Source of the DNA: Bacteroidales bacterium
GTDB taxonomy: Bacteria > Bacteroidota > Bacteroidia > Bacteroidales > UBA7960
Direction: 5' to 3'
NCBI GenBank assembly: GCA_007131125.1
Contig: SLRE01000026.1
Location: 1-25,073, forward strand
DNA length: 25,073 nt
Shown one piece after another: positions 7,589 through 14,541 of this stretch; position 1 is the stretch's first letter, and every line of letters starts with the position of its first letter. The position numbers were made by a program, and so were the translations under genes. A model generated the notes under the pieces. That model saw only the letters and a program-made list of their open reading frames with translations. It made no database searches and was not told the DNA's origin.

Positions 7589-9985
7589 TTACCCGGATGT
7601 TCGCTCCCTTCTTTTCCAGCGATAACGGAAAGAGATAAAGAGTCCCACCATCAATACGATTATACTCATCCAAAGCAGATTGATAAATGGAAAGATGATG
7701 GTTTTGATGATGATAAAGTCGGTACGTTCCTCAAACACTTTTAACTCTATGGTAAAAGGTTTATCGGTTACATCAGAAAAGCGGAACCTCAGGTCGAGAT
7801 CACGGATTCCATCATCTTCATAAGATACCCGTCCGCTTTTCAGGATAAAGGAAGGGGAAATTTCATAGGCCTGCCCGAAATGGGTAATCACTTCCATGAG
7901 GGCTGTGATGCGTATGTCGTCAGGATCAACTTCACCCTGCCGGGAAGGGGTTTCCAGTTTATTCAACACCAGGCTGTTGTTGCCGATTTCCAGGGTGTCA
8001 TTTACGGCAATTTCAAGGGTTTCTATCAGGGTATAATCTTCCAGATCGTCGGGCCTTTCCAGGTCGGCAAAAGTAATGTAGGTAAAAACATCCCTGCCGG
8101 GATACACCTTTGCATAGGGTTCATATACATTGCCCATGCGCTCGTTGAGCAATATGGAAGGATAGGAAGAAAACACCTTGTAATAATCTCCCTCCCGGTT
8201 TTTTTTGAGAAAGTCTACCTGGTAATGCAAACGATCGCCATCCTTTTGCTGTCCAACATAGGTAACATAATATTCTCCCATGGGCAGAATTTCTCCTTTG
8301 ATCAAAAGCAGGTTTTCGGTTTCCGAAAAATTTTCGCCCAGGAAGTACCCTGATGTATTTTTGGAAATGGTTTCTTTTTGCGAAAAAGTAAGCACCACCG
8401 CAAACATAAACAAGCCCATCCCAAGATGGCTTACAATGGCTCCGTTTTTGGCATACTGTCCCTTAAAACGAAATACCAGGTCTAATGAAGAAAACAGGGC
8501 AAAAAGGGAGGCAAAAGCCATGAGATGATGGGCAGGGGCCGTAATACCCGAAAAAACAGCAATCAATACCACGACAAGCAGTGCAAGGAGAAGGGAAAAA
8601 CCAACGCTGGTGAAAAACTTTTTCAGGTCGTTGCGACCCCATTTGATAAAATGGGTGAAACCGATAAGCAAACCGATCACCACGGCAAAAGGAAGCTGCC
8701 AGTTGTTGTAATATTCCACCACATTAAGCGGAGGGGCAAAGTCTGTCCCAAACACCTGGTTCATCACGGGCATGGAGGTGGAAAAAATAACCTGGAATGC
8801 GGAAAGGACCAGCACCAGCGCCCCGATAAACAGCCAGAACTCACGGGTAAATGGTTCTTCGGAGTCTTTGGAAGGGAGGTTTCTGTAATTCACCCCGATC
8901 AAAACCAGCCCGGTGATCAGAAAAGTATACAAATACACCAGGATATGGCGGCCCATGCCATCCCTGCCAAAGGAATGTACAGAAGTTTCTGAAAGCACAC
9001 CGCTTCGGGTAAGGTAGGTAGCATATATCACCAGCACAAAAGCCAGGATGGTAAAAAGGAAGGTGGGAAAATAGGTATTTTTCTTCTTTTTGGAAACCAG
9101 CATCAGGTGAAGGGCGGCCACCAGAACCAGCCAGGGCACCAGGGAAGCATTCTCAATGGGATCCCAAGCCCAGAAGCCTCCAAAGGTAAGGGATTCGTAA
9201 GCCCATACCCCGCCCAGAAGGATACCTGCTCCCAGAGAGAGCAATCCGAAGGAAGTCCAGGGAAGAGCAGGACGTATCCATTCATGATATTTCTTTTTCC
9301 ATAAACCTGCCAGGGCATAGCAAAACGGAACCAATACCGCGGCATATCCAATGAAAGTAACCGGAGGATGGGAAAGCATCCAGAAGTTGCGCAGCAGCGG
9401 GTTCAAACCGTTGCCATCAGTGATCAGGGCAAGGTATTCAGGATTATGGAAAAAGTGGTTGTCAATATTTTCGGAAGCCTCCCTTAATAAAATAAAAGGG
9501 TTCATGCCAATGGTGAGGTCTCCAAGCCGGAACCCCAGCATCATGGACACCATAAACACCTGGGAAACTGCCATAAAAGTCATTACAGGAGATTCCCATC
9601 CCCGGGCAAAGCGAATCAGCACCAACCCAAACACCACCTGACAAAGGGTCCAGAAAAGAAAACTTCCCTCCTGCCCTGCCCAGAAACTGGCAATAAGATA
9701 GCCCAGGTTCAGGTCGTTTTCGGTATGGATCCAGGCGTAGCGGTATTCGTAAAGGCGGTTCAGCAGAATGTAAAACAAGGCCGCTGAAGCCAGAATGATC
9801 ATGATGCTGTGCACCCGGAAGGCTAACCGGCCCCAATGGCGCCATTGCCTGAAGTCGGGCCGCTTTTCATTGGAGGCCTGCAGATAAGAAAATGCTGCGA
9901 ACAATGCCGAAATAAAAGCCAGAATGAGTGCAAACCGGCCAAGATATCCGGGAAATAGCTGTTCACCAATATATTGGATTTCCAT
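7589..9985 (-). CDS. ccmF: CcmF-type cytochrome c haem lyase
   Basis: This 798-residue polytopic membrane protein has about 14 helices. The haem-handling WWD domain reads GGVWAYESLTFGGFWAWDPIEN (tryptophans near 261, 272 and 274; DPIEN at 275-279) and continues SLVPWLV. Candidate haem-ligand histidines flank it: H206 in WMLSHPPV and H337 in TSVHSFG. A periplasmic domain (about 545-750) precedes a last helix. CcmF attaches haem, delivered by CcmE, to apocytochrome c thiols. No ccmE, ccmC or ccmH is in the window. I chose ATG 9985 rather than an earlier in-frame ATG at 10054 because an exact promoter box (10009-10016) lies between them. First gene of the run leading to maf. Confidence 0.93.
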   Translation of the reverse strand: MEIQYIGEQLFPGYLGRFALILAFISALFAAFSYLQASNEKRPDFRQWRHWGRLAFRVHSIMIILASAALFYILLNRLYEYRYAWIHTENDLNLGYLIASFWAGQEGSFLFWTLCQVVFGLVLIRFARGWESPVMTFMAVSQVFMVSMMLGFRLGDLTIGMNPFILLREASENIDNHFFHNPEYLALITDGNGLNPLLRNFWMLSHPPVTFIGYAAVLVPFCYALAGLWKKKYHEWIRPALPWTSFGLLSLGAGILLGGVWAYESLTFGGFWAWDPIENASLVPWLVLVAALHLMLVSKKKKNTYFPTFLFTILAFVLVIYATYLTRSGVLSETSVHSFGRDGMGRHILVYLYTFLITGLVLIGVNYRNLPSKDSEEPFTREFWLFIGALVLVLSAFQVIFSTSMPVMNQVFGTDFAPPLNVVEYYNNWQLPFAVVIGLLIGFTHFIKWGRNDLKKFFTSVGFSLLLALLVVVLIAVFSGITAPAHHLMAFASLFALFSSLDLVFRFKGQYAKNGAIVSHLGMGLFMFAVVLTFSQKETISKNTSGYFLGENFSETENLLLIKGEILPMGEYYVTYVGQQKDGDRLHYQVDFLKKNREGDYYKVFSSYPSILLNERMGNVYEPYAKVYPGRDVFTYITFADLERPDDLEDYTLIETLEIAVNDTLEIGNNSLVLNKLETPSRQGEVDPDDIRITALMEVITHFGQAYEISPSFILKSGRVSYEDDGIRDLDLRFRFSDVTDKPFTIELKVFEERTDFIIIKTIIFPFINLLWMSIIVLMVGLFISFRYRWKRRERTSG

Positions 9986-10008
9986 AGTTTCGTAAAAAGG
10001 TTGAACGG

Positions 10009-10016
10009 CAAATGTA
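10009..10016 (-). promoter_or_regulatory. Minus-7 box upstream of ccmF
   Basis: TACATTTG on the minus strand matches TAnnTTTG and ends 23 bases before the ATG at 9985. The nearest TTG (10033-10035) is only 16 bases upstream, so the minus-33 element is weak. If used, it would drive the ccmF to maf run. Confidence 0.45.
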
Positions 10017-10101
10017 CATATTTCAACATAATCAAGGAAACATAAATTCCCCAACAGGTAAAAAAATACTTATTTTCCTGAAAAGAAAATTAAGCGTTGG
10101 A

Positions 10102-11100
10102 TCAACGGGCTTCAGACACCCTCAATTTCAGGGGGGCATGGGGTATCAACAGGCTTTCGAAAAGGGGCTGGGAAAGGATTTCACTGCTAAGCCCGCCCAT
10201 TTCCTTTATATGGGGGAGGATCCTGATTTCCTTTTCCCCGGCCAGCTCTATCCCGGTAATTTCCAATCGTGCCATACCCTCCCTGTCGGTAGGTGTGGGC
10301 TTGCGATATTCCAGGGAGGTTTCCCTGGTATCCACCTCCAGGGGCAATTCGGCTACCGGTCGGATCTCTGTGGTAATACCCGAATATTGGACTTCAATAT
10401 CAACCGGGAGTGTAAAGCCTTCTCCGGTTTGCATATCAATGGTATCGGGCAAAGCCCTCAACCGCATTCCCTGCAGAATGAACTGAAGGTGTTCCCTTAC
10501 CCGGTCATCCAGGTATTGGTCGGCACCTTCTTCGGGAAAAGGTACTCCCATGCCCCAGAAAGGCGAAATCTCCCGCCCGGCTTTCAGGCCGCAGGCGAGT
10601 GCCTCTGCCAGGTCGCCCTCAATCAGGTGTTGCTCGCTTTCCCGGAAAAATTCCAGGCTGCGCATAGCGGCCTCATCCTGTTGCTTTCTTATTTGTTCTC
10701 TATATTTTTCCATAGAAAGACGGTAAAAAACCCAGTATTCATTTTCATCTTCATAGGCATCCACCTGTTCATATCCTTCGAGCCTTTCACGGACGATGGC
10801 GGCCAGATGGCCGAAGTATGTTTCCCGGTCCACATTGGCGTTGCTGAGTACTGTCCCGGAAATGGCTCCCGCACTTGCCGCAACAATATCCTCGGTAAGC
10901 TGATCCAGGGCAGCTTTTTTGGCCCTCCCGGCATGGTCGTCCCGCTCAGGTTCTTTTTCCACAGAAGCCCTTCCGATAAAATAATCTGCTTCCATTGGAG
11001 GTTCTTCGACCCATCCGGGGGCCTGCCTTCCGGTCTGGCAACTAATCATTGCTAAAACAAAAAAAAGTATTCCCAAATATTTCATCCAGCTTAATCTCAT
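10102..11100 (-). CDS. LPP20-family-like lipoprotein
   Basis: This 332-residue protein starts MRLSWMKYLGILFFVLAMISC, a lipoprotein signal with the lipidated Cys at C21. PGWVEEPP then YFIGRASVEKEPERDDHAGRAKKAALDQLTEDI follows the LPP20 pattern of a short Trp motif before a helix that repeats A-x-x-A-A. The middle is helical and charged; the C-terminal third is beta-rich. Function of such lipoproteins is unknown. An inner ATG at 11085 would give a shorter signal of the same type, so the start is uncertain by five codons. It lies 85 bases upstream of ccmF's predicted promoter region on the same strand. No good promoter was found upstream; TATTATTG at 11127-11134 differs from the consensus by one base. 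Confidence 0.8.
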   Translation of the reverse strand: MRLSWMKYLGILFFVLAMISCQTGRQAPGWVEEPPMEADYFIGRASVEKEPERDDHAGRAKKAALDQLTEDIVAASAGAISGTVLSNANVDRETYFGHLAAIVRERLEGYEQVDAYEDENEYWVFYRLSMEKYREQIRKQQDEAAMRSLEFFRESEQHLIEGDLAEALACGLKAGREISPFWGMGVPFPEEGADQYLDDRVREHLQFILQGMRLRALPDTIDMQTGEGFTLPVDIEVQYSGITTEIRPVAELPLEVDTRETSLEYRKPTPTDREGMARLEITGIELAGEKEIRILPHIKEMGGLSSEILSQPLFESLLIPHAPLKLRVSEAR

Positions 11101-11237
11101 AAAAGTCCTGTTTTGGTTCCTTACTTCAATAATAAGGTTTATTTGGGACTAAAAAAAATTTCAGGACAGGAAATTCAGGGCTGTCAGTTTTGCAGGAAAA
11201 ACAAAAAATTGAATGAGTTCAGCCGCAGGTGTGTAAA

Positions 11238-11266
11238 TCCAAACTTTTAAGTCATGATTGTTTGGA
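11238..11266. repeat. Inverted repeat downstream of the DUF5723-like gene
   Basis: TCCAAAC (11238-11244) and GTTTGGA (11260-11266) form a perfect 7-base inverted repeat around a 15-base loop, a few bases beyond the DUF5723 stop on the minus strand. Only a short T-rich stretch follows on that strand, so it is at best a weak terminator. It could instead be an operator. Confidence 0.35.
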
Positions 11267-11272
11267 GAAAAA

Positions 11273-12691
11273 TTACCATGAAAACAGCGGTCGGGCGGTT
11301 GCTCTTGGCCGATAGCCAAAAACCCAGTTTACACCAAAGTGCAGGTTTGCAGTTTGTATGGTATGCGGGCGCATGGCTCCAAAAATATTATCGGCCACGG
11401 CATAGATCTGCAAAGGCCCAAGGTTGAGGTTAAAACCTGCACCCAAATTGTTGTAGTTCCAGTGAATGACCGAATAGGCCAGGCTGAAACCGATGGCATG
11501 AACGGGTTTAAAGTTGTAAGAGGCCGTAAATGAGGGATACATTTCACCCTGGTAAAAATCCGCCCGGGCAAGCAGTCCCATTTTATGCCTTGGGCTCAGG
11601 TCATACCCTCCTGAAAGGAAGATTTTTGGACCAAGGAAAGAACGGTAATTTTTGGCGGTTTCTTCAATATCAAAAACATTTTTAAGGGAATCCAGCAATT
11701 CTTCGAACCCATTGCCGTTATCATCATCATTGCCGAAAAAATCATTGAGGTCTACCCCGTCAAACTCGAATTCACCCTTCATTGTAAAATTCTCCACCCC
11801 CTGGCTCCAGTCAATATAACCAAGATCCAATGCACTAAGGGCCAGGGTAAATCTATCATTGGGGCGGTAAACCATTCCCAGGTCCAGGCCAAAACCCATG
11901 TTCTGGGTATTGGTGATATAATCCATCTCATCGAAGTCAAAGTCAAAATCCCCCCCGTCGGTAATGCTGTCAAGGGGGCTGAAAGGGCTTGGGGAAGAGA
12001 CATTGACCACCATATCGGCATTGAGCAAAAGTGCATAGGAATCCGGGTGGGTGTGGAGGGAAAAGTTATTTCTTTCGAACCAAACGTTGCTCATTCCAAA
12101 AAGAACTTTTGCACGAAGCCCGGCAGAGAAGTTGTCGGTCCACTGACGTGAATATCCTGCAGCAAACTCCCGGTAATGAATAAAATCCATACCTATTCCC
12201 GAAAAATCCGCTTCCCTGGCTTCTTCAATAAAGTGATTGTTGCCCTTTATGAGAAGGGTCATAAAATCCTTTGAATACCCGAATCGTCCGCCAACCTTTT
12301 CCGTGGCATTGAAAGAGAAATAATCCCGTCCGGTTAAAAACCCAAAAGCCAGCAATTCATGCTGCAGGTCCATGGTAAAAAAATTCCGGTTCTTTAACGT
12401 CCCGATAAGGTTGTCTTCATCCCAGTAAAAATTGTCCATATCATCCTTGCGCAAAAAATCCTGAAGGGCAAAACCCGTATGGGCAAAACCTGTGTAATGG
12501 GATGATATACCCGGCATTCCAATGTAAAGCCTTGGCTGGGGGTTCATGGCTACATTGCTGTATGATGACTGTGGTATCCCATCCATCCAGAATATAGTAT
12601 TGTAATACTGGGCACTGGACGAAAAGGGCTGAGAAAAAGTCAGCAACAGAAAAAACAGGCCGGTAAAAATGACTTTAAAACTCTTTTCCAT
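11273..12691 (-). CDS. DUF5723-like outer-membrane beta-barrel protein
   Basis: This 472-residue protein starts MEKSFKVIFTGLFFLLLTFSQPFSSSAQ, a signal peptide. The body is a series of alternating aromatic and polar strands (for example FSAGLRAKVLFGM, FTLALSALDLGYIDW and HAIGFSLAYSVIHWNYNNLGAGFNLNL), typical of a Bacteroidota barrel of the DUF5723 type. The C-terminus ends in PLFSW. Two acidic insertions stand out: GGDFDFDFDEMDY and FFGNDDDNGNGFEELL. A longer in-frame ATG at 12721 lacks a hydrophobic leader of its own, so 12691 is the more natural start. Transport or assembly function is unknown. The lipoprotein immediately upstream (106 bases from this start) may be its partner. Confidence 0.75.
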   Translation of the reverse strand: MEKSFKVIFTGLFFLLLTFSQPFSSSAQYYNTIFWMDGIPQSSYSNVAMNPQPRLYIGMPGISSHYTGFAHTGFALQDFLRKDDMDNFYWDEDNLIGTLKNRNFFTMDLQHELLAFGFLTGRDYFSFNATEKVGGRFGYSKDFMTLLIKGNNHFIEEAREADFSGIGMDFIHYREFAAGYSRQWTDNFSAGLRAKVLFGMSNVWFERNNFSLHTHPDSYALLLNADMVVNVSSPSPFSPLDSITDGGDFDFDFDEMDYITNTQNMGFGLDLGMVYRPNDRFTLALSALDLGYIDWSQGVENFTMKGEFEFDGVDLNDFFGNDDDNGNGFEELLDSLKNVFDIEETAKNYRSFLGPKIFLSGGYDLSPRHKMGLLARADFYQGEMYPSFTASYNFKPVHAIGFSLAYSVIHWNYNNLGAGFNLNLGPLQIYAVADNIFGAMRPHTIQTANLHFGVNWVFGYRPRATARPLFSW

Positions 12692-12797
12692 TAGTTTATT
12701 ATTTGATGAATTCGGTGACATTTAACACGCCATATCAAAATAATTTTCCTGTGCGCCAACAAATTTGACATGGCTTGTTTCATTTCAAAACGCTTTC

Positions 12798-14393
12798 TTA
12801 AAAATCAACCACAACCTTTCCTTTAGCCTTAGCCCCAATGGATAAATCAATAATATGGTCGGAAAATATTTTTACTGGAATCTGAACTTCGCTCTTTTCT
12901 GGGGTTCTCAGGCGGGCGGAGATAAGCAGTTTTTCGCTGCCCAGAATATCCTCCACTTTGTCCTGGTCCATAAAAACTTTGGTATTTCTTTCTGTTTCAC
13001 TGGTTACCAGGCCATCCCCATCCACTTCGGCAGAAGGGATAATATTCTTCTCATCGGTTTCCTCAAACATCCGGGCAAGTACTGCACCCTCTTTATCCAG
13101 GAAAAAAACCTGGAAGTAGGCATCCAGGGGAAAACCGTTTACAATCCCAAAGTTAAACTCAATCCACTCCAGCTCTTCAAAAGTATCCCCAAAGGTAAAA
13201 TCAAGGGTGTCTTCAATCAGATAGCTTTCAACCGAAGCGTGCAGGGGAAGCCATACTTCAAGGTCAACCTTAACCTGGCTGCTGTTGTTAACAAACCCGG
13301 CCTGTTTGCCGTTTTCGTTCAATCCCGCATCCATGTTGTAAATAAACTCCTTTGGGGGAAGCGCAACCAGTTCTTTGATATTAGAGGACTCCCCGTCAAG
13401 CAAAAGGGAGGTAATGGCAATTTCTCCCTCCTGATTAATACCCGGACTCAGTATTTCCCAGGGATTGGGGTATCCTGTCAGGTCCATGGTTTCTTCTTCC
13501 TTCTGCCCATAAAGTTCATGGGTATTCACCACAACCGGAAACCCAAATGAATTATACGCATCAATTTTTACAAAGGGGTTGGCAAACTCTATGGCTCCGT
13601 CCACCCAGTTACGAAAAATGCTGATGGGAATCTCACCTTCACCCAGGGCAAGCTGGGTATAGCTCACATCTCCGTAGATGGACAAAAACTCCAGGTCGAA
13701 AAAGCTTTTGTTAAGGGTAAGTTGGTAGGGTGCATTATCAGGAGTACCGGATCCGGCTACCTCCACATGGTATTGAATATCAAACAGGTTGTTTTGGTCA
13801 TTATCTGAATAAAACTCAAAGGTAAATCCCCCAAGCTCCGAAGAATCCGGGCTGTCAAGGTCCATTTCAAAAGAGAGCGGATTACCCGACCCGTCATAAG
13901 ACTGAGGAATGGTAACCGTAATGGTTAATTGATAACCGTCATTTACCAGGTCCTGGGCAGAAGCACTCACCAAAAACTTTCCTTCCTCCATGGAAAGGGA
14001 GTCCAGGCGCTCTCCTGCACCAAAAGAAAAATCAAGGGTTTCGGTAAAAGTGACTTTGGCGGATTTTCCCCCGGGATGGACCTCATACGTCACCTGTGAG
14101 TCCTGGTCGGGCAACTCAAACAACTCTCCTCCTTTTAGGGTTTCAGCGGATTTGCGGTAAACCAGGGAAACGAAATTGTCCTCATCCACATCAATCAGGT
14201 CAAAGTCTTCATCCGGTACAATATCTTCAATGGAAAGGGAAGATTTAACCATTGGAAGGGCAATTACCGGGCCGTAGGTATAGTCTGGAAGTTCGTCAAT
14301 GTCGAGGTAGCTGTAATCGCAGGAGGGAATAAACAATCCAGGCAGCAAAAACAAAAACAAAATCCCGGTCAACCTGCTGATAGTTTTTTTCAT
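12798..14393 (-). CDS. Large predicted lipoprotein of unknown function
   Basis: This 531-residue protein starts MKKTISRLTGILFLFLLPGLFIPSC, a lipoprotein signal ending at C25. DYSYLDIDELPDYTYGPVIALPMVKSSLSIEDIV follows. The body is rich in acidic residues and short beta-strand patterns with no motif I recognise, so a beta-sandwich surface or periplasmic protein is the likely form. The annotated ATG at 14393 is preferred to a TTG two codons earlier. The DUF5723-like barrel gene follows with about 106 bases between. No named domain is visible and I propose no function. Paired barrel and lipoprotein genes in Bacteroidota often serve envelope transport, but this is inference. Confidence 0.75.
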   Translation of the reverse strand: MKKTISRLTGILFLFLLPGLFIPSCDYSYLDIDELPDYTYGPVIALPMVKSSLSIEDIVPDEDFDLIDVDEDNFVSLVYRKSAETLKGGELFELPDQDSQVTYEVHPGGKSAKVTFTETLDFSFGAGERLDSLSMEEGKFLVSASAQDLVNDGYQLTITVTIPQSYDGSGNPLSFEMDLDSPDSSELGGFTFEFYSDNDQNNLFDIQYHVEVAGSGTPDNAPYQLTLNKSFFDLEFLSIYGDVSYTQLALGEGEIPISIFRNWVDGAIEFANPFVKIDAYNSFGFPVVVNTHELYGQKEEETMDLTGYPNPWEILSPGINQEGEIAITSLLLDGESSNIKELVALPPKEFIYNMDAGLNENGKQAGFVNNSSQVKVDLEVWLPLHASVESYLIEDTLDFTFGDTFEELEWIEFNFGIVNGFPLDAYFQVFFLDKEGAVLARMFEETDEKNIIPSAEVDGDGLVTSETERNTKVFMDQDKVEDILGSEKLLISARLRTPEKSEVQIPVKIFSDHIIDLSIGAKAKGKVVVDF

Positions 14394-14473
14394 AAACAAG
14401 GCTTTTTAGGCATTTGGGGTTATTCTAAGTGAGAAACAGCAATGGTTTCCGAATACAGTCTGGTTTTTGGTGA

Positions 14474-14481
14474 CGAATATA
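14474..14481 (-). promoter_or_regulatory. Weak minus-7-like box for the 531-residue lipoprotein
   Basis: TATATTCG on the minus strand differs from TAnnTTTG by one base and lies about 80 bases before the ATG at 14393. No clear TTG is seen at the right distance upstream. This is a low-confidence match in the 148-base gap 14394-14541. Confidence 0.2.
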
Positions 14482-14541
14482 AAGAAATAATGCATGGGTT
14501 AACTAATAAAATCCCTTGGTGCTTATTACCTGTTTTACGGT

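Noticed and set aside
10071..10095. A-T-rich hairpin between the LPP20-like gene and ccmF
   Set aside because: Stem arms are A/T only with a mismatched bulge, so it is not a credible terminator.
10012..11055. Long plus-strand open frame (347 residues) opposite the LPP20-like lipoprotein
   Set aside because: Shadow of the real gene in the antisense frame. It shows no family motif, while the minus-strand frame has a lipoprotein signal and LPP20-like pattern.
12855..13550. 231-residue plus-strand frame opposite the large lipoprotein
   Set aside because: Antisense shadow with no signal peptide or motif and a weaker case than the lipoprotein.
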